Below, piece by piece: positions 17,945-28,550 of a stretch of DNA of 36,251 bases. The stretch covers positions 53,966-90,216 of the forward strand of contig NW_014577956.1 of NCBI RefSeq assembly GCF_000485595.1, in the 5' to 3' direction. The stretch comes from Priapulus caudatus (lineage: Eukaryota > Priapulida > Priapulimorpha > Priapulimorphida > Priapulidae). The position numbers were made by a program, and so were the translations under genes. Positions within the stretch are counted from its first letter, which is position 1; each line of letters begins with the position of its first letter. The notes below the pieces were generated by a model. The model made no database searches. It was not told the origin of the DNA and saw only the letters and a list, made by a program, of their open reading frames with translations.

Positions 17945-20371
17945 TTGAAGGACAAAATCTTGTCACAAATACCAGATCTCTCAGCACATACGAGTAAATG
18001 TAGTAAGAGTCAAGGTGTGATTTTCATGTTTAACTCTGATGTAGCAAATCTTGTACAGGAAGCGAATCGCCATAGAGACTATGATCTGGATGCAATCCAT
18101 ATTGCAAAGGCGGCTGAAATAGTGCGATTAGACATGTTCGACAATGTGTCCTTATTCAATGGGTCATTTCCACCACAGTGTCAAGAACATGTCATACCCA
18201 AGTCTTTGAAGGCATTAGTTGACATGGTTCTTCAGGGACCGAGCATAAAGGATCAGTCCGCAAAGGAAGGCTCAGACCTACAAGCAGCCCTAACCATATC
18301 ACAGATGTTCCTTTTCAATGCTGTAAAACATTCCAGGCATGCATCTACCTCTGGACAGGTCAGACATAAAGCGGATCGTGAAACACCGCTGCCTCTATAT
18401 ATTGGCCTAAAACTACACGCTGCAACACGCAAGAAGAGACTGGTTGACATGATGTTTCAGCTTGGCATGAGCGTGTGCTATGACCGTGTTTTGCAGGTTA
18501 TCACTGATCTGGCAAATGGAACATGTGATAGGTTTGAAGCAGAAGGCGTCGTTTGTCCTGTCAATATGAAGCTAGGACTGTTCACAGTAGGTGCCCTTGA
18601 TAACTGCGATCACAACCCAACATCAGCTACCGCACACGATTCCTTCCACGGAACAAGCATATCACTCTTTCAGTTTCCGACAGAGGCTGTACCTGGAACT
18701 GACAGAAATATAACCTTGCTCCATCCTGCATCACCACACGATGACAAGCGAAAGGTTGTGCCACTCCCAGACGCCTATGCAGATGTCCCACCAGCAATAC
18801 TACGCACAAAAACAATGTGTATTCCAGTAGCAATTGTTGGTCCTGTTACGCCAGCTGAAACTTCCGTTCAAGAGGCAATGCTTGAAGAACAAGAATGGCT
18901 TGTCCAAGTGAGACGTCTAGTAGACAAGACCAAACTTGAAAAAGGTGAATATGTGTCATGGGCTGCGTATCATGCTTCCCGACAGTCCCAAGAACCACAT
19001 CCAGTCACCTTGGGTTCCTTGTTGCCACTCTTTTATGAGAGTGCGCACACAGTTGCCATGGTCAAGCATGGGATGGATGTGATCAGAAATGCAACACATT
19101 ATGTCAATCCGGGTCAGATCGCAGTCATGGCTGTAGACCAACCCCTGTATTCCTTGGCAAAGCAGATTCAGATGTCCTGGCCAGTTACACACGGTGAAGA
19201 CAAATATCTCATTATGTTTGGTGGGCTACATATTGAAATGGCTGCATTTCGAGCACTTGGTACTTGGCTGCAAGACAGCGGTTGGACATCAGCCCTAGTT
19301 CAAGCAGATGTAACAACGCCCGGCACTGCAGACTCATTTATTAAAGTAGCTCATGTCACAAAGACGAGACATGCCCATCAAGTCACAGCTGCTAGCCTTG
19401 CCATCCTCAAGCACAAGGCGTACCAGGCGTACATCGATTCACTTCCTGAAGAAGATCCAAAAGTTGAAATTGGCGACTGGGAGGAGCAACGGGTTGTGGC
19501 ATGCCCTCACTTTCAATATTGGTGGCTAACTCTGAAACTGCAACTCATGGTATTGCTGTTCGTTAGAGCTGAACGCGATGGCAATTTTTGCCTCTACGTA
19601 GAGACCCTGAACAAGCTGACTCCGTGGTTCTTTGCACTGGATCAAACCAACTATGCCCGATGGTTACCTGTTCACATTCGAGACTTGAACACGCTTTCAC
19701 AGGTTCATCCAGACTTACACACTGAATTCCAGAATGGTAACTTTGTGATTCACAAAACTGCTCGTGTATCATCTGGAATGGCAATTGATCAAGGTCATGA
19801 GCAGAACAATGCGATGGTGAAGGGATCTGGGGGTGCAGTAGGCCTCACAGAAAATCCGAGTGCGTTCAGACGTTGGATGGTTGCAGGACCTGAGCTAGCA
19901 AGGATAACAATTGAATTTGAGACCGCGTTCACTGCTCAAGATGATGACACCGGTCACCATGAGCAGACTCCAGCAGTACAAACTGCATTTGCCAAGCAGG
20001 TAATGTCTCTAGTGTCAACTATTGAAGACATGGGGAATCCCTTTCTTGAAGAGAGTGCTGATCTTCTAGTCCTGGATACAAAGGACATAGTCAGTGAGTC
20101 CGTAGTTAAGACGGTCAGGAACATAGAACAAATAGGCGTGAAAGCGTACGATGCCTATGTAGAGCAGAGGCTAGTGAAGGCAGAAAAACCCATCTCAGAC
20201 CCCATAGCGAAACAGCAATTGCCACTCTTCAGCAGACCACAGAAAAAAAATCCATCTCGTTCACAGCTGCAAGTAGCTGACCTAGAAGTTGATCGCGAAC
20301 TTATGTCGCAGCTGTATGTATCCTGCCAAACACGAGCAGTTAACCAAGACGACTTCTTCATGTATGAGAAT
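17945..20371 (+). pseudogene. middle part of the FEN-element protein, unknown domain
   Basis: About 809 codons in the same frame as the preceding part. No catalytic motif is recognised. Conserved-looking features are a GGLHIEMAAFRALG block (about 19220), ALVQADVTTPGTADSF, FVRAERDGNF, a WFFALDQTNYARWLPVHIRD block (about 19625-19685), and IDQGHEQNNAMVKGSGGAVG (about 19786-19840), followed by helical sequence. I have seen these motifs together in uncharacterised invertebrate proteins; no function is known to me. Homology ends at Glu-Asn (20366-20371), where the foldback element begins. The apparent C-terminal NYPPD repeats are foldback sequence, not protein. Confidence 0.65.
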
Positions 20372-20373
20372 CC

Positions 20374-20690
20374 GGACAACTACCCACTGGACAATTACCC
20401 ACCGGACAATTACCCCCCGGACAATTACCCACCAGGACAATTACCCACACAGGACAATTAGCCCACTAGGACAACTACCCGTCCGGAAATTAGCCAGCCG
20501 GACAATACCCACAGCGGACAAGTTTACCCATCTTCCGGACTTATTACTCCAACCAGGACAAGATGCCCTCACCGTTCCGGACGGCTGTGACCTACCCGGG
20601 ACAGTTTACCACCTATAGGACTAATGTACCCACTCCCGGGCAAATTACCCACCAGGGACAATGTCCCTCACGCGGCGGACGATTAACCCT
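20374..20690 (+). repeat. left arm: 15-bp tandem array
   Basis: About six near-perfect units at 20374-20460, then increasingly degenerate ones to about 20690. The open frame through it is spurious. Confidence 0.85.
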
Positions 20691-20937
20691 AGCCTCCCCC
20701 CCACACACACACGTACGAGATAATGAGATTCATCTACCAACAACTGGGCATGATTTCATAATTTCAACTGTCAGACATTCGCTGTATGCAATATTTCTTG
20801 ACGTATTTGCGACATTTTTCGCTTCGCGATTGTTGAAGTTCATATCGGGCAAGTTCGGCTTTCACCTGCCGCATCAGCAGGGGTGCTGGGTGAGCGAAGC
20901 ACATGCACCAATGCACACGCTTACATGATCGAGACAT

Positions 20938-21660
20938 TTGTCTGGGTCGCTAGTGGGTAACGTCAGCGGCACACGTGCGCACACGGTGTACGTGCACTAC
21001 GCCACGTACCGTGTACGTGCACGCACTGGACGCAGCGCAACGCGCAATGGCACGCCGCACGTGCTACGTGCGGCGGAAGCACGCCACGCAACGTGTACGT
21101 ACACAGCGCACGTGGTACGGTGGCCCACACGCTGACGCAGGGCGGTTTGTATCGGTGCGACGTACTGTGCACGCACGTGTACGAGCGCGCATTCCACGCA
21201 CCTCACGCACAACGGGTGCACAAGCACGCAGCGCCTGTGCTACGTACCACGCACGCCGCACGTGTACGTGACCACGACGACGCACACTACGACGCACGCA
21301 CGTGTACGGTACAGCACGCACGCACGCACACGTGCATCAAGCCACGCTTACGCACGTTATCGGTGTACACGCAAGCACGCGACGCCAGTGTGGTTATCGT
21401 GCACACTCAAGCACGCACGCACGTGTACGTGCAACAGGACAGCAGGTGCTCAGTGAACATGCACGCACACATCGGTGTACCGTGCGGCAAGCACGCACGC
21501 AAGTTGTTATTGTTACGTACAGCATCTTGTCATCGTTGTAGTGGTGGCGATGCACGCCGCCGACGGTGTGATCGTATGCCACTACTGCGCGCACTTGGTT
21601 TGTTTGTCGAACGCCACCCGCGCCCCGCCCCAACTGTGCTGACGTACGGACGTACGACGC
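20938..21660. repeat. ACGCAC/CACGTG-rich simple-sequence core
   Basis: Almost entirely made of interleaved ACGCACGT, GTACGTGCAC and CACGTGTACG words on both strands. It lacks A- and T-runs and stop codons in several frames, so long frames open on both strands are compositional. A related CACACA/ACACAC-rich stretch follows at 21915-22175. Confidence 0.8.
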
Positions 21661-22954
21661 ACGTGGGTACGTGTTCGCGTGTCTTTTCTGGGAGTGTTGG
21701 AAACGGAGGTCATGTAGCAACGAGAAAATGGGGACATCTGAGTCATCTATGCTCTCCCGAGCACTTAGTGTAGGACGAGTTAGTCTGGGCTGACCGAGAG
21801 TGAGGTGGGGGGGGTGGATGTGGCGAATAGACGGTATTCACATGTAGCACGCGAGCACAAGCCCACAATTATTACGCCACTGCGCGCGATCGGGGCGGTA
21901 CGTACGAAAAAATACACACACACACGGCACGTCTGCGGGGTGTGCGCTGAGCGCGACGGCAGCCAACGGGCGGACGCACTGCGGACAGCGCGCGCGTAAC
22001 GGCGATGCGCACGGGCGTACACACACACGACACACACACCACCCAGCACAACACGGGACGACAACAACGCACACATCACGAGTACACACACAAGATAGGC
22101 ACACAGTGCACTCACGCCATTGCACACACGGGATACACACACAAAACGAAAAAACGACAACCACACACGACAGACCCACGTACTACAGTTATGCTAAATG
22201 CATAGCTACATGGCACGCATATTGCCCAAATTGACAAGCTCTTACGTTTGGGCACGTCGTGAGGCATGCTAAATTCTTGAATATTTAAGCCAATTTTCGC
22301 TGCGATTGAGGCATTATGTGGCCATATTCTCATGTCTGATGTACACTAGTCTCACCCTAGGGATGCTTCAACGCCTTCAAAAGTTAGCGATTCAAAAACA
22401 GTCTTTTCATGGTCTTGTTCAGGGGGTAACAGTTTCAGGCTTACTCTGAGTAATATACATGTATATTAAAACAAGGTGTGGGTAAGATTGCAATTCTCAC
22501 AATTTCCTGTTTTTTGGTATGTTGTGCAACCATACTTTTTGGGCGTATATTTTTTTCTCTTTTTTTGTGAATTCGGGGGGGGATATTTGTACAGGCCATC
22601 TTCCCCCTCTTCAAGGAGCAGCGGGGGGTGCATCCCCCCCGGATTTCGATCCCTTCCTGGCACACGGGACGCGATAAACAAGGTTACAAGATACGTACAT
22701 GGCAAGAGCAAGATATTTGGGGTACAACATTGTCCGTCATTATCAGGGGTGGCGTAGGCGACACTCCGCCTCCCCCCGTCCCAATTATCAAACGCCGTTT
22801 TGTTCTCTGAAGCACATTATGGGGGGTGGTAGCTTCATTTCTCTCTCTTCCAGTGATAGCATGTATGTATGGCGTCGCAGGTGACTCTATAATATACGGT
22901 GGAGGTGGGGAATTTTGTTCGCCTTATGCGAAGTGTAGGGTGGCGGGGTATTGT
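21661..22954. other. foldback interior without a supported gene
   Basis: Open frames on both strands follow composition. At 22560-22650 there are G-runs and C-runs forming a GGGGGGTGCATCCCCCCC hairpin, resembling a GGGGGCATGCTCCCCC hairpin near 28100. Nothing else is recognised. Confidence 0.5.
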
Positions 22955-23196
22955 CGCTGGTGAGGTAAATTGTCCTGTGTGGGGTAACTGTCCTGTGTGG
23001 GTAACTTGTGCCTGGGGGGGTAGATTGTCCGACGGGTGGGGGGTGAGTGTGTCGCTGGTGTGCTGGCGGTTAATTTGTTCTGGGGGTTGGTAATTGTGCC
23101 TGGTGGGTATTTTTCTGGGTAGTGGGTAATTGTCCTGGTGGGTAATTGTCCGGGGGGTAATTGTCCGGTGGGTAATTGTCCAGGGGGTAGTTGTCC
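22955..23196 (-). repeat. right arm: inverted 15-bp tandem array
   Basis: Units GGTGGGTAATTGTCC, best kept at 23120-23196, are the reverse complement of the left arm. Confidence 0.85.
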
Positions 23197-23199
23197 TAG

Positions 23200-24534
23200 A
23201 ATCATCCCTACGCACCAAGTCTCTCAGATCATGGGAAGCTGCGTGCAAGCAACAAGTCAGATTTGATTCCATGCCTGCAAAGCCTGATTACTCCTAAGAC
23301 TGATGGACCTACAGTGGACTGTATAATCTTGGATGGTGCCGCAGTAGTGCATTTACTTGCTCCAAGAACAGCGGCAACCTTCAACGAATATGCCTCTGCC
23401 ATATTTTTGCCATACATTGACAGACAGTTACAGAATGCACAACGCGTGGATGTGGTTTGGGATGCATACATACCGGACAGTCTGAAGGAATCAACAAGGA
23501 AGAAGAGAGGAACAGGGATCAGACGGAGAGTTTTGGGAACATCTAAAATTCCGACGAACTGGATGAAGTTTCTCTGTGTGGCAGAAAACAAAGTAGAGCT
23601 GTTTGACTTTTTGACACACGCTGTTATAAACAGACAACAAACAGAACACGAGGTGTATGCCACTGATGGAGTAGACGTACTCTGCTCACAACCAAATGCA
23701 GACTGTGCCTACATTAGTCCATGCAATCATGAGGAGGCGGACACGAGCGTCATTCTTCATGCTAGTGATGCTGCAAACAAAGGCAGTAAAAAGTGCCTTA
23801 TCAGGACCGTAGACACTGACATCCTCGTTCTAGCGATTGCATATGTAGAGCGAATTGGTGTCGAAGAGTTATGGGTGGCCTTTGGCACAGGCAAGGGATT
23901 TTGTTATCTACCAGCCCATGAAATTGCGTGTGCACTAGGCTCACCGAAAGCTGCATCGTTGCCGATGTTTCACGCATTCACGGGATGTGATACGGTGTCC
24001 GCATTCGCTGGGAAAGGAAAGAAAACCATGTGGGCCGTTTGGCGTGTGTACCCAGAGATAACAGAAGCATTTGTAGACTTGTGCAGCGGCACTGATGTCA
24101 TTAGTACAGAAGCTACTTCTCTGATAGAGAGATTTGTCATTCTTGTCTACGACCGAACCAGCCAACTCAAAGACGTCAATGAAGTTAGGAAAGATCTCTT
24201 CACAAGAAAAGGCAGATTCAAGTACGACAGTCTACCTCCAACGAAAGCAGCTCTCACTGAGCATGCCAAAAGAGCTACTTATCAAGGTGGCCATGTGTGG
24301 GGGCAATCGATCAGATCACAAATGAAACTACCAGATCCGGCAGCGTGGGGTTGGACGAAAACAAACGATGGATGGGAGCCATATTGGACCCCGCTACCAG
24401 AAGCATCAAAGGGATGTCGCGAGCTCATCAAATGTGGCTGCAAGAAAGTGTGCACCACAGGCCGTTGTGGATGTTTCCGTGCTAAGTTGTCATGTACTAC
24501 GCTGTGTTCATGCATGTGCATGGATTATGCATAG
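23200..24534 (+). pseudogene. C-terminal part: FEN/XPG-like (PIN-fold) nuclease with Cys-rich tail
   Basis: Resumes the coding sequence right after the foldback element, open to TAG at 24532-24534. Counting from the codon at 23263, the motif order matches FEN1/XPG/Asteroid-type 5' nucleases: an early Asp in IILDGAAVVH (residue 24), VVWD (67), a basic helix RKKRGTGIRRR (79-89), EEAD (157-160), VDTDILVLA (183-191), then TGCDTVSAFAGKGKKT (240-255), which resembles the GCDY-GIxGxGxKTA helix-hairpin region. The order and spacing are seen directly; the nuclease assignment is my inference. The last 40 residues form a CxC-like cluster (CGCKKVC, RCGCFRAK, CTTLCSCMC). With the two upstream parts this is a protein of roughly 1500 residues, now broken. 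Confidence 0.6.
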
Positions 24535-25071
24535 ACAATTGACATAATTAAGGGAGATAAATGATTGCTTGTGACCGAACAAAAAGCAATTGACATACCA
24601 AGGCAAACACATCTGGTATGCTTTGGAGGCAATGTTGTGGATATTTTCGTTATAAGATGACATTACCATGTCGTGTTCTAATTAACATTTGCATTCTCCA
24701 TAGACAATTAGTGGCATTATTAAGAACACTTGATCCCAATATAGGGGACTTAAATTGTCGCTTGTGACTGAAACAGTGAAATTTATATATATCAAGACAA
24801 TTAAGCATGACTATGTATTGGAGGTAACTCACTTGCATATATGTAAGATGAGTCAACTATGCCACTAGATGGTGATACCTGCCATTAATGCTTCTACTAG
24901 AATAATATATAATTAGTAGCAGTGAGCACATGCAACAAATAACATAGTTGTTTGCACAAATGCACATATATTATCGTCTGAAAACTGAATACACATATTC
25001 CAACTACGGTAGATCGAACTTTATTATTAAGCACTTCTGCCACTTCTGCACCACTTAGATACCATGTGACC
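24535..25071 (+). repeat. 3' noncoding region with diverged tandem duplication
   Basis: 24531-24660 and 24702-24852 are diverged copies: both start CATAGACAATT, contain CTTGTGAC(C/T)GAA and TTGGAGG(C/T)AA, and end (A/G)TAAGATGA. No gene. The rest to 25071 is AT-rich. Confidence 0.55.
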
Positions 25072-25319
25072 CTGCACAAGTGTTTCTATGTTATGCTATG
25101 ATGTAACAAGACATATATGCTGCAAACAGAATGTAAAAATGTTACCTAGATCAAAAGTTATGGTCATTTATGTAAATATATAAGCAAAAAACTGCCACCT
25201 CTGCCGCCAGGTGGTCGAAGTGGTTCTACAGCAGAAAAAGTCTGTAATGGTCATATGTATATGTGTGCAAAATTTCATGCTTGTTTCCAAAAGTGCACAA
25301 ACATTTTGCTAAGCCACTG
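25072..25319 (-). repeat. right terminal inverted repeat
   Basis: Reverse complement of the left terminal repeat; ends TAAGCCACTG at 25319. It lacks about 10 bases near the tip and the GGTGGCGCC palindrome block present on the left. Confidence 0.85.
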
Positions 25320-26528
25320 CACTAATTTGGACAAACTTTATCTCGTCGATGTTATTTTCATGAGAGAGTGTAACGCACAAACTTTGAGTCAGACCGTCTT
25401 AAAGTCATTGACTGCAATTGGTGTCGAGTACGATAATGTGTGCTCGTTTGTGACGGACAATGCCGCATACTGCAAAGCAGCATTCAACATATTAACACAT
25501 ATTCTACCGAATACAATTCATGTTGGATGTACGGCTCATATTCTTAACCTAGTTGGTGAGGATTTGGTGAATGGGGGCATTTTTCCGGAAGGTTGAGGTG
25601 TTAGTAAATGACCCGAGGAACATTTAGCCTGCACGCAAACGACGATACTTGGCGCATATGGCTAGCATGGATTTGCCTGATGATGTTTCGGCTACTTTCC
25701 TGCCAGAGCCATGCGCCTCCAGATGGGGGACCTGGTTCAATGCATTGCAATACCACCGTAAGCATCTTGATGTCTGTCATTTTTTGCTGCAGAAGCCAGC
25801 ACAGCAGATCACATTGCGAGAGTAAGCCATGCCCTAGCGCAAAGTAAAGACTCGCTGCTGCTGAAGATAAACTTCATATGCGAGAATGCACCAAAAATCC
25901 AACACACTCTTACAAAATTGGAGGACTCTGATATATTTGCTGCTACAATGTATAACATTGTTGAAGCGTTGTGTACATATCTCATGCGAGGTTCGGCCAA
26001 GGTATTGTTTGGTGATGATACTGATCAACAATTGGTGATTGGCAAACTTGACCTATGTGACAAAAATGCAGCCATTGAACATTTTCATGCAAGTTTCCAG
26101 CGTGCTTTTCAAAAGCTATCCAAGCATAGGCAATAGTGCCGCAATGGACTACTACAAAAATTGTAGAATATTTGACCCACGGCAAGTTGGTACTCTTCTG
26201 CATGACATAGGAAAGTACAGTAAGATTCGGGGGTTAGCAAACCCATCTCAGGATCTACAACATGGGATGTGTACATCATTGCAGCGAAAGAAGAGCATCC
26301 CAATGAATTTGACTTAGATTCATACTAGAGGGGGATGACTGTGTGTAAAGCATAGCGCATATAGAAAGGGAACAAATATGGCAGCGTACCACCAGCGTGA
26401 ATGTGGAAAGATCATTTTCACTGGACAAGCATGTGTTAACTGATAGACGGGAGAGCCTAACTGAACTACATACTAAGCAGTTAATGATGCTGGAATTCAA
26501 TGGGGATGTTGAGGGCCGACTGAAGTGA
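25320..26528 (+). pseudogene. hAT transposase, 3' half
   Basis: Continues the gene interrupted at 16547. Readable blocks in order: LYLVDVIFM, VTDNAAYCKAAFNIL, IHVGCTAHILNLVGED (the C-x2-H motif of hAT cores), a frame change near 25590, KRRYLAHMAS, SRWGTWFNALQYH, then CENAPKIQHTLTKLED, and finally the dimerisation region TSVNVERSFSLDKHVLTDRR followed by LTELHTKQLMMLEFNGDVEG, ending in TGA 26526-26528. At least two frame changes and several stops make it dead. Confidence 0.8.
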
Positions 26529-26599
26529 GGGTAGCAAGGTAAGCAATCTTTTTTCCCCTATTGCCATGCATTTAAAAGAAAATAAGGCTTTTCTAAGCT

Positions 26600-26705
26600 T
26601 TTGGTGAAATTTAGAATGGCGAAATTTAGAAAGCAGAAGAAAGCAGAATTTGAGATTTGTAAAGCAGAAGAAAGCAGAATTTGACATTTATAAAGCAGAA
26701 AACTT
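26600..26705 (+). repeat. AAAGCAGAAGAAAGCAGAATTTG short tandem repeats
   Basis: Three to four degenerate units containing AAAGCAGAAGAAAGCAGAAT, each about 40 bp. Confidence 0.7.
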
Positions 26706-26739
26706 CAGGCTTTAAGCAAGGCCTCTGGGGAAGACCCGT

Positions 26740-27371
26740 TCTTAGTCTTCTAAATGCTAGAAACACCCCAGCAGAGGGGATGTCAACCAGCCCAGCTCAA
26801 AGGCTGCTGGGGTGACGCACAAAGACTGTTATGCCCATCAGTGAAGCAAAGTTGAAGCTGGGGTATGCTGACCCGATAAGGGAGGTGCAGTCTAAAGAGA
26901 GAAAGCGGGTGCTTGGAGAGAGCAGGCGTAACTGCAGAGAACTTGGCCGGCTCGCAGTTGATAACACTGTGAGGATGCAGCCGCTTGTTCCCGAGAAAAG
27001 AGAGTGACAGGAGGCAAGAGTGTCAAAGTAGCTGACAGGTCGCTCATTTGAAGTGACCACGAAACAAGGAAAAGTGTTCTGAAGGAACAGACGCCACCTC
27101 AGAAAGTGTGACAAGTCAGCACACTCGCTGCCGCCTCAACCAAGCCAAGCCAAATTGTGCATTGCCACAGAGCGACAGCCCGCCACATGAGCCACGACAA
27201 GAGCTGCAACAAGCGACGTCGCCGGCGTTGCCCGCACAAGTGCCAATCGCACCCCCTTCCGACGTACCTCAGCCACCGTCAGCATCGGCAGTTGGCAGAA
27301 CAAAGATGGCAACAGACGCCGATGTAAAGACAACCAGATCTGTTAAAATGCCTGTGAGGTTTAGGCAGTAG
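26740..27371 (+). pseudogene. Ty3/gypsy pol fragment, integrase C-terminus
   Basis: A frame-broken but readable end of a Ty3/gypsy polyprotein of the K02A2.6/Mag-like kind: RNTPAEGMSTSPAQRLLG, then RTKTVMP, VQSKERKRV, RSFEVTTKQGKVF and RNRRHLRK. The final open part (27108-27371) is Pro/Ser-rich and ends TTRSVKMPVRFRQ, a usual Ty3 pol ending. TGA at 26813-26815 and 27080-27082 stand where Arg is expected. The LTR follows 24 bases later. The 5' part of the element is absent. Confidence 0.65.
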
Positions 27372-27395
27372 CATCAGTAGTATCGGATGGTAGAG

Positions 27396-27899
27396 TGTCA
27401 CGTCTTATGTTAAGCGGTTTTATTTTATTCAACTATGATCGTTCATTTATGTAACACGTATCGGTGGCACAAGAAGGTATAATTTGTGATGTATTGATAT
27501 TTGATATAAGTTAAATACTTGTGAAGCGATAACGTTAAGTCATACTACCTATGAGGACTGTGAGAATAGTTAGATTTGTGTTCTGTTATTTTAATAATTT
27601 TGAGTTGTGTTACTTTGATGACTTAAGAAATAGTGTTGATTGGTGTTGAGCTAGATCGAGTTTTTCCAAAAAGGCAAAGATGTTAAGTGTTGTAATACAT
27701 GTCTGGATTAGCCTAGTCAGCCACTAGATGGGGACACACGTGGCAATAGATGGGTGTAACGTACACGTGTATACACGAGGCAGTTGGGCAGTGGACAGGG
27801 CACGGGGCACACGTTTGTGTAGCCGAATAAATGCTTGTGTAAACGTTCTTCACTGGTTCTGGTTTTGGCTATGACTTCGTGGCTGTGCAGCACGTAACA
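27396..27899 (+). repeat. 3' LTR of the Ty3 fragment
   Basis: TGTCACGTC to CACGTAACA with AATAAA at 27826-27831. The upstream side is purine-rich (GATGGTAGAG). The exact 3' edge could be 27901. Confidence 0.55.
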
Positions 27900-28261
27900 C
27901 AGGCCAAATGAAACTCAGACGAGTGTGGAACATGTAAAGTTCGAGTGAAGGATAGTGATAGGGGACTTCTCAGTGAAATCTGCATGTTTTGGCATCACAC
28001 AGGGATGAGATTGGATAATTTAATTTTCAGCTGAAATTTTAATTAGCAAACAGAGGAGCGAGCAATGCGAGGATCGTAGGTCATCGCCATGCTAGGGGGG
28101 TCCGGGGGCATGCTCCCCCGTAATTTTTTTGAAAGAATGATGCAATTTGGTGCATTCTAAGCTATTCTGAACAAATTATAGGAGACTCTTGAATCACCTT
28201 TTCAAGTTGTCAAAAGGAACAAACGAACTATAATGGGAAATAAGGGGGCTGAAAATAGGGC

Positions 28262-28550
28262 AAGTTTTTGATATTTTTCTGTTTCCACCCGTCGCTTGCA
28301 TTGTTTTACTCAGACATAAGCTGCCTTGCTGCGACCAGATTTGAATAAAAAAACACAATGCGAATGGAACAATCAGTGCATAGTCATGCACACAACATGC
28401 ACGCAGCAACATGTAAACCCGGCCCCCAGGCCAGGCATGGTCGTTACGTGATCAGCTACCTCAAATGTCTGCCCCTCTACTGCAGCCTGTGAACGAGGAT
28501 TTTCTTTTCTGGTACGCAAAAACAGATACACTGTATACTTCGCTGTCAGC
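28262..28550 (-). repeat. right inverted arm (pairs with 15151-15465)
   Basis: Reverse complement of the left arm with a deletion near its inner end and scattered substitutions. The stretch 27900-28261 before it shows no gene, only a GGGGGCATGCTCCCCC hairpin near 28100. Confidence 0.85.

Larger units (their letters stand above)
20374..23196. mobile_element. foldback (FB/TU-like) element with 15-bp repeat arms
   Basis: Begins GGACAACTACCC (20374) and ends GGGTAGTTGTCC (23196). Both arms are tandem arrays of a 15-bp unit, GGACAATTACCCACC, in opposite orientation, well kept at the tips and degenerate inward. Flanking 8-mers GAGAATCC (20366-20373) and TAGAATCA (23197-23204) differ only at their outer positions, consistent with an aged 8-bp target duplication. 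The interrupted gene gives the empty site independently. Long arms of 15-bp repeats and an 8-bp duplication are the classical description of sea-urchin TU elements and Drosophila FB-type foldbacks. No transposase is visible inside, so it is non-autonomous. Confidence 0.75.
16548..25319 (+). mobile_element. 8.77-kb TIR-bounded element encoding a FEN/PIN-like protein
   Basis: Bounded by CAGTGGCTTA at 16548 and its inverse TAAGCCACTG ending at 25319, with inverted similarity continuing about 250-290 bp inward. It sits exactly between the two halves of the hAT transposase gene, so its edges are fixed independently. Both edges can be read as TA followed by GT(C/G)CAGTGGCTTA, suggesting a TA target site; a longer duplication is not evident. 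Its cargo is one large plus-strand gene (17135-24534) interrupted by a TGA and by a foldback element. No DDE transposase is recognised inside. It may be a novel autonomous family, or a composite mobilised by flanking MITE ends. Confidence 0.65.
15151..28550 (+). mobile_element. hAT element (CGGBP1-like type) carrying nested insertions
   Basis: Inverted arms of about 300 bp (15151-15465 and 28262-28550) enclose one hAT transposase gene on the plus strand. Removing the 8.77-kb insertion (16548-25319) and the approx. 1.2-kb Ty3 fragment (26740-27899) leaves about 3.4 kb, a normal autonomous hAT size. That arithmetic favours the arms being this element's ends. The tips read CTGACAGC on both sides. 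The 8-bp flanks share only CCTA, so the target duplication is weak. Alternatively the arms are two independent copies of a repeat. Confidence 0.5.

Noticed and set aside
20374..20461. NYPPD repeat tail as the C-terminus of the large protein
   Set aside because: It is the translation of the foldback 15-bp array; the real coding sequence resumes at 23200.
20938..22205. Overlapping long frames on both strands (for example 21093-21773 plus, 21780-22166 minus)
   Set aside because: They arise from the ACGCAC/CACACA composition, overlap each other in five frames, and show no protein-like pattern.
22835..23272. Minus-strand Thr/Pro/Gln-rich frame
   Set aside because: Reverse reading of the right foldback arm.
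17135..24534. Assignment of the big element to KDZ (Kyakuja-Dileera-Zisupton), based on the Cys-rich tail
   Set aside because: The motifs I would expect of those transposases are not seen, and the FEN-like motif order explains the C-terminal part better.
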